From JBOHSA01 sp050732995 (GTDB lineage Bacteria; Gemmatimonadota; Gemmatimonadetes; Gemmatimonadales; GWC2-71-9): 22,839 nt of DNA. Both the position numbers and the translations under genes were made by a program. Positions 10,314 through 17,775 of this stretch are shown here, in pieces (within the stretch, counting starts at the first letter, position 1; each line of letters opens with the position of its first letter). Where the stretch lies: positions 1 through 22,839 of the forward strand of contig JBOHSA010000096.1 of the NCBI GenBank assembly GCA_050732995.1, read 5' to 3'. The notes below the pieces were generated by a model. It worked only from the letters and a program-made list of their open reading frames with translations. It searched no databases and was not told where the DNA came from.

Positions 10314-10576
10314 GGCTGCCGGCCGCCCCCGCCCCCGCCCCCCCCGCGCTGGGCCACCCGCTCTTCCAGCTTCGCGATCAGCTTTTCGATCTGCGCCTTG
10401 AGCAGTTTCAACGCGGGCAGCACCTTCGGCTCGAGCTTGCGCTCCAGCTCCTTGCCTTCCTGCACCAGCTCCTTCAACAAGTCGGTGGTGCGCTCGCGCA
10501 GATCGTGCCAGGTCGGAACCTCTTCGCTCTCCGCCGCCGGCACGGGGGCGGGGCGCTTGGTGGGCAGCGTGTTCAT
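10310..10576 (-). CDS. Small helical charged protein with oligo-Gly tail, unknown function
   Basis: An 88-residue protein read leftwards, with GGAGG about 8 nt before its ATG. Residues 20-75 form a strongly amphipathic Lys/Glu/Leu-rich helix region (LLKELVQEGKELERKLEP, then LKAQIEKLIAKLEERV), likely a coiled coil. It ends in eight Gly and RQP, encoded by a C5-G-C5-G-C8 tract on the + strand (10326-10345). There is no signal peptide or Cys. It resembles phasin- or apolipoprotein-like small helical proteins in general character only; I do not recognise a family. It converges on tadA and overlaps its stop by 4 bp. Confidence 0.6.
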   Translation of the reverse strand: MNTLPTKRPAPVPAAESEEVPTWHDLRERTTDLLKELVQEGKELERKLEPKVLPALKLLKAQIEKLIAKLEERVAQRGGGGGGGGRQP

Positions 10577-10661
10577 CGGACCAGCCTCCGCTTTCGGTCA
10601 GGGGTTCCTAGACTGATACGCGAAAGGAGGGTAGGAGGGTTCAGCCCGGAGGCGCCCCGCT

Positions 10662-11108
10662 TCAGGGCGCGGCCCTCCCGGCGAACTCCGGTCGCACGGT
10701 CAGAATGAGCGTGCCGCCCTTGGGCTCGGACCTCGCGTTCCCCAGCACGGCGGTTTTCCCCACCGGGAGGCTCACGACGGTCTGGAGCGTGCCGGGGGCG
10801 CGGGGCAGGCTCAGCCGCACCTGCAGCTGCACCGTGCTGTCCACCAGCGCCCGGATCTGGCGAACCTCCATCTCGAGGTAGTAGGGGCCACCCGCTCCCC
10901 CGAGCATTTGGTTGATAGCGCTGCCCTCCACGCCCGCCACGACTCCCTCGGCCACCAGCCGATACCCGCGGAAGCGGAACAGCCGGCGCAGGGCGGCCTC
11001 TACGTCCGCGATCGCCGGATCGCTGGTCGGAGCGCCATCCGCCTCGATCACGCGGAAGGTCAGCTGGACGCTGGGCTCAGCGTCCTCTAGCCGCTTGGTG
11101 TCGCTCAA
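10662..11108 (-). CDS. Unknown protein at the end of the kynurenine operon
   Basis: A frame of 148 residues when started at TTG 11108, which has GGAG 5 nt upstream; no ATG or GTG is available in the 55-bp gap after kynureninase, so the start is uncertain. The protein is a mixed alpha/beta fold: an early strand VQLTFRVIEADG, a helix IADVEAALRRLFRFRGYRLV, two strands with EMEVRQIRALV and LQVRLSL, and a final PVGKTAVLGNA followed by GTLILTVRPEF. The last segment recalls the end of secretin-like domains (VGKT-VLG then a hydrophobic strand with RP), but that is only a resemblance. No signal peptide is visible, so a start further upstream or a broken 5' end is possible. A hairpin (10652-10670) surrounds its stop codon. 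It follows the catabolic genes on the same strand, with no obvious metabolic role. Confidence 0.6.
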   Translation of the reverse strand: MSDTKRLEDAEPSVQLTFRVIEADGAPTSDPAIADVEAALRRLFRFRGYRLVAEGVVAGVEGSAINQMLGGAGGPYYLEMEVRQIRALVDSTVQLQVRLSLPRAPGTLQTVVSLPVGKTAVLGNARSEPKGGTLILTVRPEFAGRAAP

Positions 11109-11163
11109 CCGGTCTCCGGAGTCGCGCCGCGCGAGAATGAGATGCGCGAAAGCGGGTGGGCGT

Positions 11164-12366
11164 TTAGCCGGGGGAACGCGGAGAGCGGACCACGTCCCCC
11201 AGCGTTTCGACCGCGGTGCGCAGCTGTCCATCGGAGAGGTACGGGGCAGGGCCCAGCCGCAGGAGGCTCCCGCGGTGATCCGTCGCGACCCCGCGGGCGC
11301 GCAGGGCCCGGGACAATCGCTCCGCCTGGGGGCTCCGGAGGGCGAGAAACCCGCCCACCGCCTCGAGCGGTAGGGCCCGGTCGCGGGTGATGACCCGGGG
11401 GTCCACATCGAGCTCGTCGAACAGCCGGGCCAGCAGTCCCACCTGGTGCTGACTGACCTCGCGCAGGAGGGTGGGGGACAGCCCCTGGTCCCGGAAAAAG
11501 TCGAACACCTCGGCGGCGCGATAGTGACTCGTGGGGTCGTAGGTCGCCCCGGCAAACCGGGCCGGTCCCTCCCCATAGGAGACACCGGCACCTGCCCCGG
11601 AATGTCCGAGTACCGCGAACTCGCTGAACCACCCGGTGATCGCCGGCCGCATCGGGCAATCCGGCGGTACCCGCAGAAAGCAGTTCCCCTCGCCCAGCTG
11701 GCAGTACTTGTAACCACCGCCCACCACGAACGCCCCTGCCAGACCCTCTCGTTTGAGGGAGAACGGGACGACGTTGAGCGCGTGGTAGGCGTCTACCAGC
11801 AGCTCCGCCCCGGCGCGTCGGCAGGCCTCCAGGGCCGCACCCAGGCCCGGCACGATGTGCGCATTCTCGTACAGCACGGCTGAGACGAGCACAGCCGCAG
11901 TGCGGGAGTCCACTGCGCGCGTGATCCGCTCAGCCACCGTTGCAGCGGGGGCGGCCTCGACCTTGACGATGTCGAGTCCTTCTTCGGCGAGGCGGTCCAG
12001 CTGGCGGCGAATCGTGTGGAATTCGCCGGTCGTGGTGACGAGCCGGGGCCGCTCGCGCAGGGGGAGCGCCGACAGGAACCGCACCAGGAGGTCGTGCGTG
12101 CTCGCCCCAAGTGCGATGTGCACGGGATCGTCGTCCAACACGCGGGCGAAGCCGAGCCGCACGCGCTCGGCCTGGGTGAAGGCACGCGTCCACTTGTCGT
12201 CCACGTGTTCAGCGGCGTCGAGCCACGCCCGGCACTGCCCGTCGAATCCGCGGTCGGGCCAGGCCTGGTGGGAATGCCCGGTGAGGAGCAGCCGCTCACC
12301 CACGCGGAACCGCGAGTAATGCGGCGCTAGGGCGTTCGGACTCGCGTACAGCGTGTCGGGCTTCAC
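11164..12366 (-). CDS. kynU: Kynureninase
   Basis: A 400-residue PLP enzyme that cleaves kynurenine into anthranilate and alanine in the cytoplasm. The fold-type I pattern is clear: SHQAWPDR near the N-terminus, DDDPVHIALGASTHDLLVRFLS, the PLP-holding LLVDAYHALNVVPF, and the Schiff-base lysine Lys220 in GGGYKYCQLGEG. The variant YHALN replaces the common AHAxGN, as seen in shorter bacterial kynureninase relatives. GTG 12366 starts 4 bp after the tryptophan dioxygenase stop. Together with the dioxygenase upstream it completes the tryptophan-to-anthranilate branch; no kynurenine 3-monooxygenase gene is present, so flux should go to anthranilate. Another kynureninase-like aminotransferase-fold enzyme is less likely given the context. 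Confidence 0.88.
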   Translation of the reverse strand: MKPDTLYASPNALAPHYSRFRVGERLLLTGHSHQAWPDRGFDGQCRAWLDAAEHVDDKWTRAFTQAERVRLGFARVLDDDPVHIALGASTHDLLVRFLSALPLRERPRLVTTTGEFHTIRRQLDRLAEEGLDIVKVEAAPAATVAERITRAVDSRTAAVLVSAVLYENAHIVPGLGAALEACRRAGAELLVDAYHALNVVPFSLKREGLAGAFVVGGGYKYCQLGEGNCFLRVPPDCPMRPAITGWFSEFAVLGHSGAGAGVSYGEGPARFAGATYDPTSHYRAAEVFDFFRDQGLSPTLLREVSQHQVGLLARLFDELDVDPRVITRDRALPLEAVGGFLALRSPQAERLSRALRARGVATDHRGSLLRLGPAPYLSDGQLRTAVETLGDVVRSPRSPG

Positions 12367-12370
12367 CCGG

Positions 12371-13153
12371 TCACAGGGCGGCGCGGATCGCCCAGAGATC
12401 GGGAAAGGCGGGCCGGTTGATCGTCGTCAGCAGGTACTCCGCTCCAGCCGAGCCACCCGTGCCCGGCTTCGTGCCGATGGTGCGCTGCACCATCTTCACG
12501 TGGCGGTAGCGCCACTCCATGAATCCCTCGTCCAGGTCCACCAGGCGCTCGCAGATGCCGGCCACCGTCGGGTTCGTGCGGTACACCTCGATCAGCAAGC
12601 GTTGCACGTCGGGCGACAGCTCGATTGGCCGGGTCACGTCGCGCTCCAGCAGCGGTCGCGGGACGGGGTAGTCGTTTTCGGCGAGATAGCGCAGGAACGC
12701 GTCCCACAACGTCGGCTGCGCGTACCGGGTCTCGACGCGCCGCCGGTACGCGCTCCCCGCCGGATAGCGCTCGACCGCGCTGCCCTGCTTCACTCCCAGC
12801 ACGCACTCGAGCTCGCGGAACTGGAACGACTGGAACCCACTACCGGATTCCAGCCGGTCGCGGAACGACAGAAAGTTCAGCGGCGTCATCGTCTCGAGCA
12901 CGTCGATCTGCGCGACGAGGGTCTTGAGGATCGTGAGCACGCGCTTCAGCGTGTGAGCCGCGAGTGGCGTGTTGTTGGCCGCCAGGAGCCGCATCAAGAA
13001 ATCGAGCTCGTGCAGCACCTCCTTGAACCAGAGCTCGTAGATCTGGTGGATGATGATGAACAGGGTCTCGTCGTGCTCCAGCTCGCCCGGCCGCGGCTGC
13101 TGCAGCGCGAGGAGCTCGTCGAGCTTCAGGTAACTCGAGTAGGTCACCGTCAT
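12371..13153 (-). CDS. kynA: Tryptophan 2,3-dioxygenase
   Basis: A 260-residue heme enzyme that opens the indole ring of L-tryptophan with O2 to give N-formylkynurenine; it is normally a cytoplasmic tetramer. The N-terminal substrate helix reads DETLFIIIHQIYELWFKEVLHEL, MTPLNFLSFRDRLESGSGFQS follows, and the heme-ligand region RYRHVKMVQRTIGTK leads into the flexible GTGGSAGAEYL loop. All are textbook TDO motifs, and the length is normal. Its ATG overlaps the TGA of the upstream fused monooxygenase (ATGA at 13150-13153), so translation is coupled. It provides the first step of the pathway, although it is encoded seventh in the operon. Confidence 0.96.
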   Translation of the reverse strand: MTVTYSSYLKLDELLALQQPRPGELEHDETLFIIIHQIYELWFKEVLHELDFLMRLLAANNTPLAAHTLKRVLTILKTLVAQIDVLETMTPLNFLSFRDRLESGSGFQSFQFRELECVLGVKQGSAVERYPAGSAYRRRVETRYAQPTLWDAFLRYLAENDYPVPRPLLERDVTRPIELSPDVQRLLIEVYRTNPTVAGICERLVDLDEGFMEWRYRHVKMVQRTIGTKPGTGGSAGAEYLLTTINRPAFPDLWAIRAAL

Positions 13154-15414
13154 TGGAACCGCGGCCTGTATTTGTTCAGGGTGGCGTAGGGATCCGGCCA
13201 CGGGAGGGGGTAGCCCAGCTCGAAGGCGGCGTGCCGGGTCCAGTAGGGATCCCACAGGTGCGCGCGGGCCAGCACGCAGAGGTCGGCGCGGCCCGCCGCG
13301 AGGATCGTATTGACGTCCATGTAGGACGAAATGTTGCCGACGGCCATCGTGGCAATGCCCACTTCGTGCCGAATGCGGTCGGCGAACGGCGTCTGGAACT
13401 GGCGCCCATACTGCGGTTTGGCGTCGGCGACGGTCTGGCCGGCCGAGACGTCGGTGATGTCGCAGTGGTGGGCCTTGAGCAGGCGCGCCACCTCGACGGC
13501 GTCGGCCGGCTCCATGCCCCCCGGCGCCCAGTCCACGGCGCTGATGCGGACCGACATCGGCTTCCCGACGGGCCAGACGGCGCGCACCGCGTCGAACACC
13601 TCCAGCGGGAAGCGCATGCGGTTCTCGAGCGGGCCCCCGTACGCATCGGTTCGCCGGTTGGTGAGGGGGGAGATGAAGCTCGCGAGCAGGTAGCCGTGGG
13701 CGAAGTGGAGCTCCAGCAGGTCGAACCCCGCCTCGTGCGCCAGCTCCGCGGCGCGCACGAAGTCTTCCCGCACCCGGTCCATGTCCGCCCGCGTCATTTC
13801 CCGGGGAACCTGGCTGTGCGGGAAGTACGGCAGCGGGGAGGCCGAGACGATCGGCCAGTTGTCCGCGGGCAGCGGCTCGTCCATCCCTTCCCACATCCGC
13901 CGGGTCGAGCCTTTGCGGCCGGCGTGGCTCAGCTGGATGGCGATCTTCGCCTCGCTGTGCGCGTGGACGAAGTCCACGATGCGCCGCCAGGCGGGCACGT
14001 GCTCCGGTTTGTACAGGCCGGTGCAGCCCGGAGAAATGCGGCCGTCGCGCGAGACATCGGTCATCTCGGTGAAGACGAGCCCCGCCCCACCGATCGCGCG
14101 GCTGCCGAGGTGCACCAGGTGCCAGTCGTTCGGCGTACCGTCCGCCGCGACGTACTGGCACATCGGCGACACCACCACGCGGTTCGTGAGCACCAGGTCG
14201 CGCAGCCGGAACGGCGTAAACAGCGGTGGGGGGGGGGAGGCCGGGTCCGCGGCGACGGCCACGCCGCTCTGCGCCGCCGCTTGCCCTGCGTACCAGCGGT
14301 CGACGCGGGCGACGAAGCCCGGGTCTCGCATCTGCAGGTTGTCGTGCGTGATCCGCAGGCTGCGGGTCAACAGGTTGAAGGCGAACTGCAGCGGCTCGAG
14401 GTCCAGGTAGCGTTCCGTGTCCTCGAACCACTGGAGGCTGACCTGGGCCGCGCGCTGCAGGCTCTCGACCGCCGGCCGCCGCTCGGCTTCGTACGCGGCC
14501 AGGGCGTCGGGGAGGCTGCACCGGCTCTTCCGCGTGAGCGCTTCCGCCAGCGCTACGGCGTCTTCCATCGCGAGCTTCGTGCCCGAGCCGACGGAGAAAT
14601 GCGCGGTGTGCGCCGCGTCGCCTACCAGCACCACGTTCCCGCAGTGCCAGCGCTCGGTCCGCAGGGTCCCGAAGTTCCGCCAGACCGACCGGTTCGTGAG
14701 TAGGCGGTGCCCCTCGAGCTCGGGTCCGAAGAGCGCTTCGCAGAACGCGACGGTTTCCCCCTCGTCGGCCCGGTCCATCCCCGCGGCGCGCCAGGTCGCC
14801 TCGGTCGCCTCGACGATGAACGTCGAGTGCCCGCGCTCGTACTGGTAGGCATGCACGCGCCACAGCCCGTGGCGATCCCGCTTGAAGTAGAATGTGAACG
14901 CGGGGAAGGGACGCGTCGTGCCCAGCCACACGTAGCGGTTCGCGCGCCAGTCGATGCTCGGCCCGAGCTCCGCCTGGCGCTGATCCCGCACCGTGCTGTT
15001 GAACCCGTCGGCCCCGACGACGAGGTCGGCATCCGCGTACGCCCGGACCTCCCGGGCCTCGGCGCCCACTTCGACGCACACGCCCAGCTCCTCGGCCCGG
15101 CGGCTGAGCACCGTGAGCAACGTGCGGCGCGACAGCCCGCTGAACCCGTGCCCGCTCGAGCGCATCAGCGTGCCGTTGAAATGAACGTCGATGTCGTCCC
15201 AGTGATGGAACTCGTGGGCCATCTGCTCGTAGGTCCGCGGGTCGGCCTGGGCGAGGCTGGTTTGCGTGGCGTCGGAGAACACGACGCCGAACCCGAAGGT
15301 GGCATCGAGCCGGTTCCGCTCGAGCACCAGAATATCGTGCGCGGGGTCCGCCTGCTTCATCAGGACGGCGAAGTACAGGCCCGCGGGCCCGCCACCGATG
15401 CAGACGATTTTCAT
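13150..15414 (-). CDS. Anthraniloyl-CoA monooxygenase/reductase (FAD monooxygenase fused to old yellow enzyme)
   Basis: A 754-residue two-domain flavoprotein. Residues 1-390 are a salicylate-hydroxylase-type FAD monooxygenase: Rossmann motif GGGPAGLYFA at the N-terminus, DLVVGADGFNSTVRD, and VLVGDAAHTAHFSVGSGTKLA. A proline linker encoded by a 10-nt C run (14228-14237) leads to an old-yellow-enzyme FMN domain (about 400-754) with VVSPMCQY, IQLSHAGRKGS, ELHFAHGYLLASFISPL and NRRTDAYGGPLENR. This order matches the 2-aminobenzoyl-CoA monooxygenase/reductase known from Azoarcus evansii, which hydroxylates and reduces the ring to 2-amino-5-oxocyclohex-1-enecarboxyl-CoA; salicyloyl-CoA 5-hydroxylase lacks the second domain. 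ATG 15414 overlaps the upstream stop (ATGA). The divergent aryl-CoA ligase and upstream kynurenine genes support anthraniloyl-CoA as substrate. Confidence 0.9.
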   Translation of the reverse strand: MKIVCIGGGPAGLYFAVLMKQADPAHDILVLERNRLDATFGFGVVFSDATQTSLAQADPRTYEQMAHEFHHWDDIDVHFNGTLMRSSGHGFSGLSRRTLLTVLSRRAEELGVCVEVGAEAREVRAYADADLVVGADGFNSTVRDQRQAELGPSIDWRANRYVWLGTTRPFPAFTFYFKRDRHGLWRVHAYQYERGHSTFIVEATEATWRAAGMDRADEGETVAFCEALFGPELEGHRLLTNRSVWRNFGTLRTERWHCGNVVLVGDAAHTAHFSVGSGTKLAMEDAVALAEALTRKSRCSLPDALAAYEAERRPAVESLQRAAQVSLQWFEDTERYLDLEPLQFAFNLLTRSLRITHDNLQMRDPGFVARVDRWYAGQAAAQSGVAVAADPASPPPPLFTPFRLRDLVLTNRVVVSPMCQYVAADGTPNDWHLVHLGSRAIGGAGLVFTEMTDVSRDGRISPGCTGLYKPEHVPAWRRIVDFVHAHSEAKIAIQLSHAGRKGSTRRMWEGMDEPLPADNWPIVSASPLPYFPHSQVPREMTRADMDRVREDFVRAAELAHEAGFDLLELHFAHGYLLASFISPLTNRRTDAYGGPLENRMRFPLEVFDAVRAVWPVGKPMSVRISAVDWAPGGMEPADAVEVARLLKAHHCDITDVSAGQTVADAKPQYGRQFQTPFADRIRHEVGIATMAVGNISSYMDVNTILAAGRADLCVLARAHLWDPYWTRHAAFELGYPLPWPDPYATLNKYRPRFQ

Positions 15415-16580
15415 GCTCCCGCCGCGCGCCGCAGCAGCGCGCCCGCGATGATCAGGTGCTGGATCTCCGTCGTCCCTTCGTAGATGCGCAGCGCGCGCAC
15501 CGCCCGGTAGAGACGGTCCACGGGATGGGAGGCGAGCACGCCGCGCCCCCCGAGCACCTGCACGGCGTCGTCCACGATGCGCTGCGCGGCTTCCGTGGCG
15601 AACGCCTTGGCCATCGCGGCCTCGAGCGTCACCCGTTCCGCACCGCTGTCCTTCGTCCACGCCGCGCGGTAGGTGAGCAGGCGCGCGGCCGTCAAGTCCG
15701 TGGCCATCCGGGCGAGCTTCTCCTGGACCAGCTGAAACTCGGCGAGCGGCTGTCCGAACTGGCGGCGCGCCGTGGCGTAGGCCAGCGCTTCCCGCAGGGC
15801 CCGCGCGCCCATCCCGCAGGCGGCTGCCGCGACGGTCGCGCGCACGCGGTCGAGCGTGGCCAGCCCCAGCTTGAAGCCGTCGCCTTCCGCGCCGAGGCGG
15901 CTCGCCGCGTCTACGCGACAGTCTTCGAAGGCGATCTCTCCCAGCGGGTGCGGTGCCGACAGCACGAGCGGCCCCACGAACCGGAGCCCGGGCGCGTCCG
16001 CCGGGACCACGAAGCAGGAGATCCCCTTCGCGCCCTTCGAGCGGTCGGTGGCGGCGAAGACCGTGTAGAAGTCCGCGATCCCGGCGTTCGAGATGAAGGT
16101 CTTCGTCCCGTTGAGGAGATAGGAAGCGCCGTCGCGCCGAGCGGCGGTGGTCAGCGCGGCCGCGTCCGAGCCGGCGTCGGGCTCGGTCATGGCGAATGAC
16201 GCCATGGCGCGTCCCGCGACGACGGGGGCGAGCCAGCGCTCTCGCAGCGCCTCGTGACCCGCCAGCAAGATGGGGACCGTGCCCAGCGCCTGGAGCGCGA
16301 ATACCGCGTCGGCGAGGGGAGAGGCGGCCGCGAGGGCTTCGCGCGTGAGACAGCAGGCACGCCAATCCTGGTCGGCGATCGGCTGGAGCCACCCGCCCCG
16401 GCCCAGGCGCGCGAGCACCTCGCGCGCCTGGATGCGCGCGGCCGAGTCGTCCACGGGGTCGGGGAGCGCGGCGATCTCTCGGGCGGCGAACGCGGCGAGC
16501 CGGACGGCCAGCGCCACGTGGCGCTCGTCGAGAAAGGCGCGGATATCGGCCGTGTCGAGGGAGGGGGGGGGGGGGGACAT
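15411..16580 (-). CDS. Acyl-CoA dehydrogenase
   Basis: A 389-residue FAD enzyme that introduces an alpha,beta double bond into a CoA thioester. The FAD/substrate motif FAMTEPDAGSD, the following NGTKTFISNAG, the helical domain with RRQFGQPLAEFQLVQEKLA and the C-terminal VLGGRGV and RIYEGTTEIQHLIIAG (with the Glu in the usual catalytic position) are all present. The start is most likely ATG 16580; TTG 16589 would add MSA and overlap the upstream TGA by 4 bp. The four prolines after MS come from a run of 14 C (16563-16576), an unusual tract that could slip and shift the frame. The enzyme probably acts on the alicyclic or ring-opened CoA intermediate downstream of the fused monooxygenase. Confidence 0.93.
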   Translation of the reverse strand: MSPPPPSLDTADIRAFLDERHVALAVRLAAFAAREIAALPDPVDDSAARIQAREVLARLGRGGWLQPIADQDWRACCLTREALAAASPLADAVFALQALGTVPILLAGHEALRERWLAPVVAGRAMASFAMTEPDAGSDAAALTTAARRDGASYLLNGTKTFISNAGIADFYTVFAATDRSKGAKGISCFVVPADAPGLRFVGPLVLSAPHPLGEIAFEDCRVDAASRLGAEGDGFKLGLATLDRVRATVAAAACGMGARALREALAYATARRQFGQPLAEFQLVQEKLARMATDLTAARLLTYRAAWTKDSGAERVTLEAAMAKAFATEAAQRIVDDAVQVLGGRGVLASHPVDRLYRAVRALRIYEGTTEIQHLIIAGALLRRAAGA

Positions 16581-16585
16581 CGCGC

Positions 16586-17386
16586 TCAAACGAACTTCGG
16601 CTCGCGCTTGGCCCGGAACGCGTCATAGGCCTCCCGGAAGTTCGGGTGGCGCATCAGTCGGGCCTGGACCTCGGCCTCGTAGGCCAGCGCCGCCTCGAAA
16701 TCGAGCGTGGCCTCGGCCTCGAGCGCCTGCTTGGTCACGCCCAGGGCCTCGGCCGGCCCGCGGGCGAGCCGCTCCGCCGCCGCCCGAGCCTCGTCCCGCA
16801 CCCGGTCGGCGGGCACGACGCGGTTGTACAGGCCGATCCGCCGCGCGGTCTCGGCGTCGATGAAATCGCCGGTCAGGAGCAGGTCGGTCGCGTGGCCCAG
16901 ACCCACGATCCGGGGCAGGAGCCAGGCCGCCCCCATGTCGGCCCCCGACAACCCCACCTTCGTGAACAGGAACGCGATCGTCGCCGTCTCCGCCGCGATC
17001 CGGATGTCGCACGCCGCTGCGATCACCGCCCCCGCGCCCGCCACGGTGCCGTTCAGCGCCGCGACGATCGGGCGCCGGCAGCGCCGCAGTGCGAGGATCA
17101 GGTCGCAGGTGAGCCGCGTGAACTCGTGCAGGCCCTTCGGGCCCTTCTGGAACAGGGCGCCGATGATGTCCTCGACGTCGCCGCCCGAGCAGAAGGCGCG
17201 CCCCGCGCCCGTAATCACCACGGCCCGCACGCCGGGCTCCGTGTCGAGCGCCCGGAAGGCGTCGCGCAGCTCGGCGTAGACCTCGAAGGTCAGCGCGTTG
17301 AGCCGCTCGGGCCGGTTGAGCGTGATGGTCGCGACGGCGGTGCGGGCGTCGTGCGCGTAGAGAAAGGACGTGGGCGCCAAGGGCAT
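16586..17386 (-). CDS. Crotonase-family protein (enoyl-CoA hydratase/isomerase-like)
   Basis: A 266-residue crotonase fold protein. The oxyanion-hole loops are present (GAGRAFCSGGD around residue 66 and NGTVAGAGAVIAAACD around 117). By eye alignment to mitochondrial hydratase, however, the two catalytic Glu are replaced by Thr142 and Asp168. An Asp150 (SGADMG) sits where isomerase- and dehalogenase-type crotonases often carry an acid. It may therefore isomerise, or hydrolyse a cyclic beta-keto CoA ester, rather than simply hydrate. ATG 17386 follows the Rid gene by 8 bp, with AGGAG overlapping that gene's stop. Its position in the cluster suggests a step in processing the dearomatised anthraniloyl-CoA ring. 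Confidence 0.85.
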   Translation of the reverse strand: MPLAPTSFLYAHDARTAVATITLNRPERLNALTFEVYAELRDAFRALDTEPGVRAVVITGAGRAFCSGGDVEDIIGALFQKGPKGLHEFTRLTCDLILALRRCRRPIVAALNGTVAGAGAVIAAACDIRIAAETATIAFLFTKVGLSGADMGAAWLLPRIVGLGHATDLLLTGDFIDAETARRIGLYNRVVPADRVRDEARAAAERLARGPAEALGVTKQALEAEATLDFEAALAYEAEVQARLMRHPNFREAYDAFRAKREPKFV

Positions 17387-17394
17387 GGTGTCTC

Positions 17395-17775
17395 CTAGAT
17401 GACCGCCGTCGCCTCAATCTCGACCATCGCCCGCTCATCAACCAGCGTCTTGACTTCCACCAGCGCCATCGCGGGATAGTGGCGCCCCATGTGTCGTCGG
17501 TGAACCTCGCCGAGCGGCGTGAGGTTGGCGAGGTAGGCGGCCCGGTCGGTCACGTACACGGTCATCCGGCCCAGGCTCTCGGGCACCCCCCCGGCTTCCC
17601 GGACGACCGTGAGCACGCGCTCGAGCGCGCGGTCCCACTGGGCCACGAGCCCGGTCGCCTCGGGCGCGGTCTGGCCGGCGACGAACAGGATCCGGCCGCC
17701 GGCCCGCCCCAGCATCCCGTGGTTCCAGCCGCTGGGGCGCCCGAGCGGCGCGGGGTTGACGATGTCGAAGCTCAC
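17395..17775 (-). CDS. Rid-family (YjgF/YER057c/UK114) protein without the canonical Arg
   Basis: A 126-residue protein with the Rid fold: GGRILFVAGQTAPE near residue 30, ALERVLTVVREAGGVPESLGRMTVYVTD, and the final ALVEVKTLVDERAMVEIEATAV. Classical RidA hydrolyses enamines/imines using Arg105 in FPARSCVEV; here the matching segment is YPAMALVEV, with Met103 in that place. It thus resembles the Rid subfamilies that lack the Arg and are not proven deaminases. Start GTG 17775 overlaps the SDR stop (GTGA). In this operon an enamine CoA ester is expected from the fused monooxygenase, so an imine/enamine-related role is attractive but not shown. Confidence 0.88.
   Translation of the reverse strand: MSFDIVNPAPLGRPSGWNHGMLGRAGGRILFVAGQTAPEATGLVAQWDRALERVLTVVREAGGVPESLGRMTVYVTDRAAYLANLTPLGEVHRRHMGRHYPAMALVEVKTLVDERAMVEIEATAVI

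Noticed and set aside
12371..15079. A 902-codon open frame ending in tryptophan dioxygenase
   Set aside because: The first 640 codons are a GC-rich shadow of the fused monooxygenase; the real gene starts at ATG 13153 with the standard TDO N-terminus.
13150..16626. A 1158-codon open frame on the - strand covering two genes
   Set aside because: Only the part from ATG 15414 is protein-like; the upstream 400 codons are Arg/Pro/Gly-rich shadow of the acyl-CoA dehydrogenase in another frame.
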